Translations under genes and position numbers: made by a program | The notes under the pieces: model-generated | What the model was told of the DNA's origin: nothing | What the model saw: only the letters and a program-made list of their open reading frames with translations | Database searches by the model: none | Shown: positions 24,094 through 32,755 of the stretch, one piece after another | How positions within the stretch are numbered: position 1 is the first letter of the stretch | How the letters are laid out: the number at the start of each line of letters is the position of its first letter | NCBI GenBank assembly: GCA_902496775.1 | Contig: CABVCF010000010.1 | Span: 1-33,002, forward strand | Source: an uncultured Collinsella sp. | GTDB taxonomy: Bacteria; Actinomycetota; Coriobacteriia; Coriobacteriales; Coriobacteriaceae | Direction of reading: 5' to 3' | DNA length: 33,002 nucleotides

Positions 24094-26463
24094 ATGGCTG
24101 ATTCCAGCAAAAAGATGCAGATCGTGTTTGCCTCGGCCGAGTGCGCGCCGTTTGTGAAGACCGGTGGCCTGGGCGACGTGGCGGGCTCGCTGCCTGCGGC
24201 GCTTGTGCGCGCCGGCGCCGAAGTCATCGTGATGGTGCCCAAGTACGCCACCATCAAGGACGAGTACAAGGCGCAGATGGAACATTTCTCCGACTTTTAC
24301 GTGAGCCTGGGCTGGCGCAATGAGTACTGCGGGCTCGAGAAGCTCGAGCACGACGGCGTCACCTATATGTTCATCGACAACGAGCGCTACTTTGCGCGCG
24401 ACTATCCGTACGGCTTCTTTGACGACGGCGAGCGTTTTGCGTTCTTCTCCAAGGCCATCACCGAAAGCCTGCAGCACCTGCCGGCCGGCTTTGAGTGCGA
24501 CATCCTGCACTGCAACGACTGGCAGACGGCACTGGCGCCCGTGTTTTTGCGCGAGTTCTACCAGGGCCTGCCGCTGTACGACCGAGTCAAGACCGTGTTC
24601 TCGATCCACAACGTGGCGTTCCAGGGCCAGTTTAGCGACACCGTAATGGAGGATATCCTGGGTGTGGCACATATTCCGGCGGCCGCCTCGCAGCTGCGTT
24701 GCGACGCTTGCAGCATCAACTACATGCTGGGCGCGCTGCGCTATGCCGACGCCATCACTACGGTAAGTCCTACCTATGCCAACGAGATCCAGACGCCCGA
24801 ATTTGGCGAGGGCCTGGACGGCGTTCTGCGCGAGCGTTCGTACGCGCTGCAGGGCATTTTGAATGGCATTGACGTCGCGGGCTTTGACCCGGCGACCGAC
24901 AAGCGCATTGCCGCCAACTACACCGTCGAGGACCGTTCCGGCAAGGCCGTGTGCAAGGCCAAGCTGCAGGAAGAGCTGGGGCTCGAGGTTCGCGACGACC
25001 GTCCGCTTATGGTCATGGTCACGCGTCTGACGCGCCAGAAAGGCATGGACCTGGTCATGTACGCGCTCGACCGCATCCTGGCCGGCGGCGTGCAGGTGGC
25101 GGTGCTGGGCACCGGCGACCGCGACTACGAGGACGGACTGCGCTACTTCCAGGACAAGTACCCCGGCACCATGGCCGCGCGCATCGAGTTTGATCCGGCG
25201 CTGTCACAGCGCATGTATGCTGCCGCCGACATGTTCCTGATGCCTTCGAAGTTTGAGCCCTGCGGCCTGTCGCAGATTATCGCCATGCGCTACGGCACCC
25301 TGCCGATTGTTCGCGAGACCGGTGGTCTGAAGGACACTGTGATCCCGTACAACGAGTTTACCGGCGAGGGCACGGGCTTCTCGTTTAGCAACTTTAACGG
25401 CGACGAGATGGGCGACGCCGTGTTCCGCGCGGCACGCCTGTTCTGGGATAACCGCGACGCCTGGAACCAGCTGGTCACGCAGGCCATGAGCCAGGACTTT
25501 AGCTGGACGCGCTCGGCCGACAAGTATCTGGACCTGTACTTCTTTATGCATCCGGAGATTGAGAGGCCGGCGGCTGTTGTCGACGAGCCTGAGACTGTTG
25601 CTGAACCGGTGGCCGCTGAGGAGCCCAAGGCCGAGGAGAAGCCGGTTGAGGCTGAGCCCGCAAAGGACGAGCCTGAGGTGAAGGCTGAGGTTGCTCCTGA
25701 GGCAGAGGCCGAGGTCAAGCCCGCTGCAAAGCCCGCAGTTAAGAAGACCACGACCCGCAAGACGACCGCCAAGAAGGCTACGACGACCAAAGCTGCTGCC
25801 ACCAAGACCGCCGCAGCAAAGACGACCGCTACCAAGGCAACGACCACGCGCAAGCGCACGACCGCCGCTGCCAAGAAGGCCGCCGAAGCCGAAGCTGCTC
25901 CCGAGGTAAAGGCCGAGGTCGCTGAGGCCCAGCCGGCCGCCAAGGTTCCGGCAAAGACCGCTGCTAAGAAGGCGATCGCGACCAAGACCACGACCGCCAA
26001 GAAGGCAACGGCAGCCAAGAAGACCACGGCAACGAAGTCGACGACCACGAAGGCTGCCGCGACGAAGGCCGCTGCGAAGACGACCTCGAAGGCCGCCGCA
26101 AAGTCTGCTGTCAAGGTCGAGGAAACCCCCGTCGAGCCCAAGACCGAGGCGGCTGTCGAGACGAAGCCGGCCGCCAAGACCACCACGCGCAAGCGCACCA
26201 CGACGACGGCCAAAAAGACCACGACCAAGGCCGCAGCTACCAAGACAGAGCCCAAGTCCGCTGCTGCCAAAGTGGAGCCCAAGGCTGAGGTAAAGGCCAA
26301 GCCGGCGCCGAAGACCGCTGAGGTCAAGGCCGCCCCGAAGGCAGAGGCTAAGCCCGAGCCTGCCAAGGAGACCCCGGTCTCCCCCGCCGCTCCGGCAGAG
26401 AAAAAGGCCCCGTCCAAGAAGACGTCCGTCCGCAAGGCAACGGCCACCCGCAAGCGCCGCTAG
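24094..26463 (+). CDS. glgA: Glycogen synthase with a roughly 300-residue charged low-complexity tail
   Basis: 789 residues; family members usually have about 480. Residues 1-487 form a complete GT5 enzyme that transfers glucose from ADP-glucose: PFVKTGGLGDVAGSLPAAL (ADP-glucose binding), HCNDWQTAL, SIHNVAFQG, GILNGIDV, VTRLTRQKGMDL and PSKFEPCGLSQIIAMRYG. From about residue 490 the chain becomes a polyampholyte: first a Glu/Pro/Val-rich acidic part, then Lys/Thr/Ala blocks with recurring KTTTRK and TTTKAAATK units, an acidic break, and a final basic RKATATRKRR. The tail resembles histone H1 or AlgP tails. Its length, composition and uninterrupted frame indicate real coding. ATG 24094 has GGGAG 5 nt upstream; ATG 24082 lies ahead of that site and is rejected. 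Confidence 0.95.
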   Translation: MADSSKKMQIVFASAECAPFVKTGGLGDVAGSLPAALVRAGAEVIVMVPKYATIKDEYKAQMEHFSDFYVSLGWRNEYCGLEKLEHDGVTYMFIDNERYFARDYPYGFFDDGERFAFFSKAITESLQHLPAGFECDILHCNDWQTALAPVFLREFYQGLPLYDRVKTVFSIHNVAFQGQFSDTVMEDILGVAHIPAAASQLRCDACSINYMLGALRYADAITTVSPTYANEIQTPEFGEGLDGVLRERSYALQGILNGIDVAGFDPATDKRIAANYTVEDRSGKAVCKAKLQEELGLEVRDDRPLMVMVTRLTRQKGMDLVMYALDRILAGGVQVAVLGTGDRDYEDGLRYFQDKYPGTMAARIEFDPALSQRMYAAADMFLMPSKFEPCGLSQIIAMRYGTLPIVRETGGLKDTVIPYNEFTGEGTGFSFSNFNGDEMGDAVFRAARLFWDNRDAWNQLVTQAMSQDFSWTRSADKYLDLYFFMHPEIERPAAVVDEPETVAEPVAAEEPKAEEKPVEAEPAKDEPEVKAEVAPEAEAEVKPAAKPAVKKTTTRKTTAKKATTTKAAATKTAAAKTTATKATTTRKRTTAAAKKAAEAEAAPEVKAEVAEAQPAAKVPAKTAAKKAIATKTTTAKKATAAKKTTATKSTTTKAAATKAAAKTTSKAAAKSAVKVEETPVEPKTEAAVETKPAAKTTTRKRTTTTAKKTTTKAAATKTEPKSAAAKVEPKAEVKAKPAPKTAEVKAAPKAEAKPEPAKETPVSPAAPAEKKAPSKKTSVRKATATRKRR

Positions 26464-26499
26464 CCCACATACGATCCAAAACCTAATCAAACCCTATGC

Positions 26500-26530
26500 A
26501 AGGGGCGCTCCAACCGGGCGCCCCTTCTCT
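26500..26530 (+). terminator. Terminator of the glycogen operon
   Basis: AAGGGGCGC (26500-26508) pairs with GCGCCCCTT (26518-26526), a 9-bp GC-rich stem followed by a short pyrimidine run (TTCTCT). It lies 36 nt after the glgA stop. Confidence 0.75.
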
Positions 26531-26539
26531 GTAGGTAGT

Positions 26540-26582
26540 TGGTAAAACGATTTTCTAGGACAACCGTTCGCCGATGGTAAAC
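26540..26582. promoter_or_regulatory. TGGTAAAAC motifs upstream of the GH13-GH77 fusion
   Basis: TGGTAAAAC at 26540-26548 and TGGTAAAC at 26575-26582 repeat the half-site found in the glgB control region. A TATACT box follows (about 26616-26621, preceded by a weak -35), so the motifs lie just upstream of the likely promoter. The stretch 26583-26681 is otherwise an ordinary leader. Confidence 0.5.
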
Positions 26583-26681
26583 GGATGTTGTTTATACAGC
26601 CTGTGTACAACAGATATACTTACATCCTGTGCGTAAAGCCCATGGCCCGCAGGCCGTGATTCTATTGAACTGGACCGTATT

Positions 26682-29600
26682 ATGAGATTGATACACAACA
26701 GCCGTCTACCGCAGTTTCGCACTCCGTTTGGCGCTGTGACCACTGGAACTACCCTTTCGCTCTCCGTAATTCTGGAGGATGCCGATCCCGCGCAGGCAAC
26801 GCTTACGCTGCGCACCTGGGTCGATGAGATCGGTGAGTCTCGATATCCCATGACGCACGAGGGCGACGGCATATTTACCGTAGAGCTTGAGTGCACCGAG
26901 CCCTGTCTTATCTGGTACAGCTTTATCTGCAATATCGAGGGCCAGCCCGAGGTTCGCCTGGGCGCACCACAGGGCCGCACCGGCGGCGAAGGCGTAACCT
27001 ACGATTACGCCGAGGTGCCGTCATTCCAGGTCACCGTCTACAAGCACCGCGAGAATCGTCCCACCTGGTACGAGCGCGGTATGGTCTACCAGATCTTCCC
27101 CGATCGCTATGCCCGCGACGAGCACTGGCGCGAGCGCACGCTGGCCGAGGTCGAAAAACCGCGTAAGGGCATTCAACGCCGCATGGTCGAGGACTGGAAC
27201 GAGCCGCCTGTGTACGAGCGCGCCGAGGACGGTTCCATCAAGACCTGGGACTTCTACGGCGGCTCGCTCAAGGGCATCCAGGAAGACCTGCCTCGCATCG
27301 CCGAGCTGGGCTTTACAGCCATCTACCTCAACCCCATTTTCGAAGCCGCAAGCAACCACCGCTACGACACCGCCGATTACACCAAGATCGATCCGATTCT
27401 GGGCACCGAGCAGGACTTTACCGAGCTGTGCGAGGCGGCCGAGAAGCTCGGCATTTCCATCATCCTGGACGGCGTCTTCAACCATACGGGCGACGACTCG
27501 ATCTACTTTAACCGCTACGGCAACTATCCCGGCGTCGGTGCATGGCAGAGCGAGGACTCGCCGTGGCGCGATGCGTTTTATTTCCACGAGGACGGCTCGT
27601 ACGACTGTTGGTGGGGCGTGGGCAATATGCCCGCCATCAATGAGAGCTCCGAGTTGGTACGCGAGCGGCTCCTGGGCAAGGACGGCGTTATTCGTAAATG
27701 GCTGCGCGCCGGCGCTCACGGCTGGCGCCTGGCCGACGAGCTTTCCGACGACTTCCTGGCCGAGATCAAAAAAGCCGTGCTCGCCGAGAAGCCCGACGCG
27801 CTGCTGCTCGGCGAGGTCTGGGAAGACGCCTCCAACAAGATTAGCTATGGTCATTTGCGCCGCTACCTGCAGGGCTCTGAGCTCGACTCCGCCATGGACT
27901 ACCCCTTCCGCGACATGGTCATCGGCTTTTTGATGGGCTACAAGAACGCCTACCAGGCAGCCGAGGATATCGAAACCCTGCGTGAGAACTATCCACGCGA
28001 AGCCCTGTCCTGCGCGCTCAATCTGCTCTCGAGTCACGACCGTCCGCGCATCATCTCGGTGCTCGGCGGCGGCCCCGACGAGTCGCAGCTGCCCGAGAGC
28101 GAGCGCAGCAAGTGGCGCCTGGACGAGAACTCCATGGGCCTGGCCAAGAGCCGCTTTTGGCTGGCGACGCTCATGCAGATGACGTTCCCGGGCGTTCCCT
28201 CAATCTATTACGGTGACGAGTACGGCTTGGAGGGTCTCACCGATCCGGGCAATCGCCGCACCATGCCGACCAAGGAAAACCTGCACGACTTCGATACGTT
28301 CGCGATCGTCAAGAATGCCTCGGCCGTGCGCCGCGCGCTGCCGTTTATGATCGATGGCAAGATCAAGGCCTTCGCGCTCAATGACGAGGTGCTGGCCTAC
28401 AACCGTACCGGTAAAGACGGCGAGTCCGCGACAGTCATCATCAACCGCAGCCTGCGCAATTCGCATCGTGTGACGATTCCGGCGCTCGGCGAATGCGCGA
28501 GCGATGTTATTAGCGGTCACGAGTGCGAGATCCACAACGGCACGGTCACGCTCGATCTTTATCCGCTGGGCTCGTCGATCATCTACCACCATGCCGAGCA
28601 GCGCCTGCAGGAGCCGCTCGATCACGGTGCGGGTGTTGTGTGTCATATCACATCGGTGCCGACCGATGACGGCAAGCCCGGTACAATCGGCGCGCCCACG
28701 CGTCGCTTTATCGACCATCTTGCCGCCATGGGCATGCGCTACTGGCAGGTTCTCCCCGTCAACCCCACGGACTTCTTCCGCTCCCCTTACGCTGGTCCTT
28801 CGGCCTTTGCAGGCAATATCGACCTGCTACCCGAGAGCCACGAGGAGCTGGCAGCCGACTTTGAGACCTGGAAGGCCCGCGGCGGCGAGGATGCCGATCC
28901 GCTGTACACCGCGTTTAAACATCGCAATGCCGATTGGCTCGAGAAATACTGCGTCTACATGGCCGTTAAGAAGTACTTTGAGGGCGAGTCGCGCCATGAT
29001 TGGCCGGCAGATGTCGCGCGCTACAACGAGCATCTGATCGACGACAAGCGCTTCCACGACGAGGCCGAGCTTCAGGCGTACATGCAGTACCGTTTTGACC
29101 TAGCTTGGTGCGAGCTCATGAACTATGCGCACAAGAAAGGCATCGAGGTCATCGGCGATATTCCTATGTACGTGTCCGACGATTCGGCAGATGCGTGGAG
29201 CGAACCCGAGAACTTCTGGCTGTCCGATACCGGCAAGGCAATCGAGATCTCCGGTGCGCCGCCCGACAACTTTGCACCCGAGGGCCAGGTGTGGGGCAAC
29301 CCGACGTTCCGCTGGGACCACATGAAGCAGAACGGCTATAGCTGGTGGATGGATCGCCTGCGTCGTGCGTTTTCTCTCTACGACCGCGTGCGCCTGGATC
29401 ACTTCCTGGGATTCCACAGCTACTTCAGTATCCCCGCAGGCAAGGCTTGCGCCGAAGGTCGCTGGTTGGCGGGACCGGGCAAGGACCTGTTCCAGACCGC
29501 TTATGACGAGCTGGGTCCGCTCAACTTTATCGCCGAGGACCTGGGCTATTTGACGCCCGGTGTTCGCGCCATGGCATCGACCTGCGGTTTCCCCGGCATG

Positions 29601-29972
29601 GACGTGCTGGAGTTTAGCGACTACGACGTTCGTTGCGGTGTGCATCCCACGCCCGGCAAGATTCTGTACACCTCGACGCACGATACGTCGACGCTGGCCG
29701 GTTGGTGCACGCGTTCCTTTGCGGGCGGCGACGAGCCGAGCGGTGTTGAGGTGGCGGCCAAGCTGATGAGCGACGCGCTGGCAAGCGACGCTCCCCTAGT
29801 GATGATGCCGCTACAGGATATCCTGGGGCTTGGCGACGACGCGCGCATGAACGTTCCGGGCGTTGCCACGGGCAACTGGACCTGGCAGGCTGACGAGGCG
29901 GACATTGCAGCCGCCGAGAACAAAACCGCACAGCTCCTGCGCAACAACCATAGATTCTGGGGCGAAGCGTGA
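26682..29972 (+). CDS. malQ: GH13 (neopullulanase-like, nucleophile missing) fused to 4-alpha-glucanotransferase (GH77)
   Basis: 1096 residues. Residues 1-120 look like a CBM34-type domain. Residues 125-600 form a GH13 barrel of the neopullulanase/alpha-glycosidase kind: RGMVYQIFPDRYA, DGVFNHTG (Asp263), LLGEVWED (Glu378, acid/base) and SSHDRPR (Asp453). The nucleophile motif, normally GWRLDVADE, reads GWRLADE (residues 347-353), so the catalytic Asp and the next Val are absent. Residues 641-1096 form a GH77 amylomaltase with intact catalytic residues: VRLDHF (Asp906), IAEDLG (Glu952) and STHDTST (Asp1001). The GH77 part should transfer glucan segments between malto-oligosaccharides; the GH13 part is probably inactive or binds substrate. 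ATG 26682 has only a weak GGA upstream. The symbol applies to the C-terminal half. Confidence 0.9.
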   Translation: MRLIHNSRLPQFRTPFGAVTTGTTLSLSVILEDADPAQATLTLRTWVDEIGESRYPMTHEGDGIFTVELECTEPCLIWYSFICNIEGQPEVRLGAPQGRTGGEGVTYDYAEVPSFQVTVYKHRENRPTWYERGMVYQIFPDRYARDEHWRERTLAEVEKPRKGIQRRMVEDWNEPPVYERAEDGSIKTWDFYGGSLKGIQEDLPRIAELGFTAIYLNPIFEAASNHRYDTADYTKIDPILGTEQDFTELCEAAEKLGISIILDGVFNHTGDDSIYFNRYGNYPGVGAWQSEDSPWRDAFYFHEDGSYDCWWGVGNMPAINESSELVRERLLGKDGVIRKWLRAGAHGWRLADELSDDFLAEIKKAVLAEKPDALLLGEVWEDASNKISYGHLRRYLQGSELDSAMDYPFRDMVIGFLMGYKNAYQAAEDIETLRENYPREALSCALNLLSSHDRPRIISVLGGGPDESQLPESERSKWRLDENSMGLAKSRFWLATLMQMTFPGVPSIYYGDEYGLEGLTDPGNRRTMPTKENLHDFDTFAIVKNASAVRRALPFMIDGKIKAFALNDEVLAYNRTGKDGESATVIINRSLRNSHRVTIPALGECASDVISGHECEIHNGTVTLDLYPLGSSIIYHHAEQRLQEPLDHGAGVVCHITSVPTDDGKPGTIGAPTRRFIDHLAAMGMRYWQVLPVNPTDFFRSPYAGPSAFAGNIDLLPESHEELAADFETWKARGGEDADPLYTAFKHRNADWLEKYCVYMAVKKYFEGESRHDWPADVARYNEHLIDDKRFHDEAELQAYMQYRFDLAWCELMNYAHKKGIEVIGDIPMYVSDDSADAWSEPENFWLSDTGKAIEISGAPPDNFAPEGQVWGNPTFRWDHMKQNGYSWWMDRLRRAFSLYDRVRLDHFLGFHSYFSIPAGKACAEGRWLAGPGKDLFQTAYDELGPLNFIAEDLGYLTPGVRAMASTCGFPGMDVLEFSDYDVRCGVHPTPGKILYTSTHDTSTLAGWCTRSFAGGDEPSGVEVAAKLMSDALASDAPLVMMPLQDILGLGDDARMNVPGVATGNWTWQADEADIAAAENKTAQLLRNNHRFWGEA

Positions 29973-30016
29973 TAAAACCCCCGATATAGGGTACAGTTAC
30001 AGACGTTTGAATTTTT

Positions 30017-30040
30017 GCGGGCAGAGTAATCTGCCCGCTT
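30017..30040 (+). terminator. Terminator between the fusion gene and fmdB-like gene
   Basis: GCGGGCAGA (30017-30025) pairs with TCTGCCCGC (30030-30038), with a 4-nt loop and a TTTGT run following. It ends about 20 nt before the next start codon, so that gene would depend on readthrough or on a promoter near 29980-30000. Confidence 0.6.
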
Positions 30041-30060
30041 TGTGCTGAAAAGGAAGTATT

Positions 30061-30297
30061 ATGGCGCGCTACGATTACAAGTGCTCGAGCTGCGGCAACG
30101 TGTTTGAGGTTGAGCATCCCATGTCCGAGACTCCCGAGGTCGTGTGCCCCAGCTGCGGTGCCCCGGCGGCCAAGACGTTCTCGGCCAGCGGCATTAAATT
30201 TGAGGGCAGCGGTTTCTACAACACCGATCAGCGAAGCGGCGGCTCCAGCACCAGCGCCACCAGCGGCTGCTGCGCCAACTGCCCGCATAACCACTAG
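30061..30297 (+). CDS. FmdB-family zinc ribbon protein
   Basis: 78 residues. The N-terminal MARYDYKCSSCGNVFEVEHP with CSSC, and a second pair CPSC in VVCPSCGAPAAKTFSASGI, form the one-zinc ribbon of the FmdB/CxxC_CXXC_SSSS family. Further Cys and His occur at the C-terminus (GCCANCPHNH) and may bind metal too. The function of the family is not well established; a regulatory role has been proposed for FmdB. AAAAGGAAG lies upstream of the ATG at normal spacing. It is followed by a strong terminator and converges with rsmB. Confidence 0.88.
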   Translation: MARYDYKCSSCGNVFEVEHPMSETPEVVCPSCGAPAAKTFSASGIKFEGSGFYNTDQRSGGSSTSATSGCCANCPHNH

Positions 30298-30305
30298 AAA
30301 CCAAA

Positions 30306-30345
30306 CAGCCCCGCGACCGACACCGATCGCGGGGCTGCCTCTTTC
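30306..30345 (+). terminator. Terminator of the FmdB-like gene
   Basis: CAGCCCCGCGA (30306-30316) pairs perfectly with TCGCGGGGCTG (30327-30337), followed by CCTCTTTCT. It lies 9 nt after the stop codon. Confidence 0.8.
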
Positions 30346-30364
30346 TGTTGCAGGTAGCTCTATG

Positions 30365-30431
30365 AGTTGCGGTGAAATAAGGACTGTTTGGCGGGCTTAA
30401 GCCGCTATTCAATCCCTATTTCACCGCAACT
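30365..30431. repeat. 67-nt palindromic element between convergent genes
   Basis: AGTTGCGGTGAAATA (30365-30379) faces its exact complement at 30417-30431. Allowing one mismatch, the arms extend to 19 bp. The central 29 nt contain a second palindrome, GGCTTAAGCC. It ends 6 nt before the stop of rsmB. Likely a REP-like or mobile palindromic repeat, or a bidirectional terminator; no second copy is visible in this window. Confidence 0.6.
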
Positions 30432-30437
30432 TAGTCG

Positions 30438-31838
30438 TTACTTGTGGACCAGGCGGGCACAGAAGTGGCCGTCGTAGGAGTCGGCGTTTACCGGCACGCT
30501 TTGGAAGAGGCCTCGATCGTTCTGGCGTACGGATACGAGCTTCTTGGCCTGGTCGAACTCGGGGAGTTGCAGAATCTGTGCCTCGGAAAGCGGTGCCACG
30601 CTAAAGCCGGCACCCTCGGGAGAAGCAAGGAAAGCATCCACCACCTGCGTGTTCTCCTCGTCGAAGACGGAGCACGTCGCATAGATGAGCTCGCCGCCGG
30701 CAGCCACGCGCGCGGCAGCTACCTTGAGCATCGTCAGCTGCAGTTTGGGCAAATCAGTCGTAACGTCATTCTCAGTTAGACGCCATGGGATCTCGGGATG
30801 ACGGCGCATGGTGCCGGTGCCCGAGCACGGCGCATCGATAAAGACTGTGTCGAACTTAACCGGCTTGCCAAGCATGGCATCAAACGATGTGAGCACCTCA
30901 TCAAGCTCGCAAGCATCGCCCGAGACCGTGCGAACACCCGTAATACCCGCCTTATGCAGGCGCGCGAGATTCTGATCACATTTACGATCATGCAGGTCAA
31001 GCGCCGTATGCTGACGTTCATAGCCCGCACGCTTGGCCTGACACATCATCACATAGGTCTTGGTGCCACGACCGGCACCAATCTCAAGGCAGCTTCCAGG
31101 GCGCGTGGCAGCTGTGGCGATAAGCTGCGCGTTGAGATCAGATGCCACCGCGGCAGCACGCTCAAACACGCCCGATGCAACCGTGACCTGCGCATCTACC
31201 GGGGCATGGCAGCCCGGGAAGACGGGCGCGACGAGCTGCGAGATATACGGATCGGGCTTGGTCGCAAAGGCGTTCTCATGCAGGGCCAGCGGCGCGGGGG
31301 CCAGATTGCCGGCAAAGTTAAGCGCACCCTCAGGCGTGTCGAACGATGCCATAATGCGAGCGCACAGCCAACGCGGCAATCCCATCAGGCGCGACAGACG
31401 AACCAGGCGTCGCTCAGACTCATCTACATCGGACGCCGTGGCAAAGTCCTCAACGTTGTCCGCGACCTTATGCAGCACGGCATTGGCCAAACCGGCGGCA
31501 GACTTAGCTCCGCTGCGCACCAGCTCAACGCCCTGACTCACCGCAACGCGACCAGGCGTATGCAGATAGAGCATCTCAAAGGCCGAGATACGAAGCGCCA
31601 TGCGAACACGCGGCGCAACCTTTTTAGGCTTATCGAGAAACTGATCGAGCAGCTCGTCCAAAATACCCTGCGTAGCGGCCACACCCAGCGCTAAGCGGGC
31701 GGCAAAAGCGGAATCGCGCTGGTCAATAGCCTTGGCCGATGCGCGAGAGGACAGCACATCACGCGCATACATGCCGCGGCGATCGGCCTCCATTAGCACA
31801 TCGAGCGCAAGTTTGCGCGCGGGAGACAGCTTGCTCAT
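30438..31838 (-). CDS. rsmB: 16S rRNA (cytosine-C5)-methyltransferase RsmB-like
   Basis: 466 residues. A NusB-like RNA-binding domain (about residues 5-135) precedes the SAM-dependent methyltransferase domain. Motif I is LEIGAGRGTKT, more divergent than the usual CAAPGGKT but still Gly-rich. Motif IV FIDAPCSGTGTMRRHPE and motif VI YATCSVFDEEN each carry the catalytic Cys pair of RNA m5C methyltransferases. The target is by family 16S rRNA C967; substrate is inferred. ATG 31838 is chosen because it overlaps the fmt stop as ATGA; a longer frame upstream would run deep into fmt. The fmt-rsmB order is common in bacteria. Confidence 0.93.
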   Translation of the reverse strand: MSKLSPARKLALDVLMEADRRGMYARDVLSSRASAKAIDQRDSAFAARLALGVAATQGILDELLDQFLDKPKKVAPRVRMALRISAFEMLYLHTPGRVAVSQGVELVRSGAKSAAGLANAVLHKVADNVEDFATASDVDESERRLVRLSRLMGLPRWLCARIMASFDTPEGALNFAGNLAPAPLALHENAFATKPDPYISQLVAPVFPGCHAPVDAQVTVASGVFERAAAVASDLNAQLIATAATRPGSCLEIGAGRGTKTYVMMCQAKRAGYERQHTALDLHDRKCDQNLARLHKAGITGVRTVSGDACELDEVLTSFDAMLGKPVKFDTVFIDAPCSGTGTMRRHPEIPWRLTENDVTTDLPKLQLTMLKVAAARVAAGGELIYATCSVFDEENTQVVDAFLASPEGAGFSVAPLSEAQILQLPEFDQAKKLVSVRQNDRGLFQSVPVNADSYDGHFCARLVHK

Positions 31839-32755
31839 GACAAAACACCCCAGATAAGATCGGCGCCTTGCAGCCCAGCAGCCCAAGCAGAAGCGGCCAT
31901 GGCACGCTTGCCATCGGGCTTAACCTCGAGCAGTTCAACCGCACCATCGGAAAGACCAAGGTAAACACGCTTGGCCTTAATGAGAACCTGACCCTCGCCA
32001 AGCGACACATCAACCGGCGCAGCATCGAGCACGCGCACGGTCTTGCCGGCAATCACGCAACGAGCAGGCGCGGTATCGGACGAAGCGAGCACATGACGCA
32101 CACAATCGAGCGCAGCCATCTGCGGATCCAGACGCATCTCCAGCTTGGAAATCTTGGCAGCATGAGTGACGAGCGACTCATCCTGCTCAGTCCACACGGC
32201 GGTGCCATCGGCAAGAGAAGGAAGCGTATCGGCAAGCAGTTTGCCGCCAAGCTCACCAAGCTCCATCGTGAGCGCCTCGGCATGCTTACCGGCAACGGAC
32301 GTGGAAACCTGAGCACAATAAGCACCAGTATCCACGCCATGTCCAATGCGCATGATAGAAACGCCAGCAACCTCATCACCAGCGAGAATCGCACGCTGAA
32401 TAGGAGCAGCCCCACGCCAATGAGGCAGCAAGGACGCATGAACATTAACAATGCCGAGCGGCGCCATATGCAGCACCTCATCAGGCAAAATGCAGCCATA
32501 AGCAGCCACGCAGAAAATGTCAGCATAGGCAGACTGAAGCGCCTTAACAACCTCAGGCGTCATACGATTGGCCTCAACAACGGGCAGACCAAGCTCAAGC
32601 GCCTTAGCCTTAACAGGGGAAGGCTCCAGCTTCTTACCACGCCCACGAACAGCATCAGGACGAGTAATAACCAGCACAATTTCATTGCCAGCCTCAACAA
32701 GCGAAGTCAGCGAAGGCACAGCAAAATCAGGCGTACCCATAAACACAATACGCAT
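31835..32755 (-). CDS. fmt: Methionyl-tRNA formyltransferase
   Basis: 306 residues, normal length. It formylates initiator Met-tRNA with 10-formyltetrahydrofolate. The N-terminus MRIVFMGTPDFAVPSL is diagnostic. The catalytic Asn-His pair is in NVHASLLPHWRGAAPIQ and the Asp in GHGVDTGA. The C-terminal OB-like domain (about residues 205-306) is complete. GGGGAG lies upstream of ATG 32755. It overlaps rsmB by 4 nt, so the two are translated together. Confidence 0.96.
   Translation of the reverse strand: MRIVFMGTPDFAVPSLTSLVEAGNEIVLVITRPDAVRGRGKKLEPSPVKAKALELGLPVVEANRMTPEVVKALQSAYADIFCVAAYGCILPDEVLHMAPLGIVNVHASLLPHWRGAAPIQRAILAGDEVAGVSIMRIGHGVDTGAYCAQVSTSVAGKHAEALTMELGELGGKLLADTLPSLADGTAVWTEQDESLVTHAAKISKLEMRLDPQMAALDCVRHVLASSDTAPARCVIAGKTVRVLDAAPVDVSLGEGQVLIKAKRVYLGLSDGAVELLEVKPDGKRAMAASAWAAGLQGADLIWGVLS

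Noticed and set aside
25690..26460. Repetitive DNA in the glgA tail as a CRISPR array or minisatellite
   Set aside because: Repeats are irregular in length and codon-level, with no constant repeat/spacer pattern; they reflect biased amino acid content.
25204..26490. Long minus-strand open frames opposite the glgA tail (Gly/Leu/Arg-rich and Ala/Val-rich)
   Set aside because: They arise from the low-complexity Lys/Ala/Thr codons of the real tail; the plus frame is continuous with the enzyme domain.
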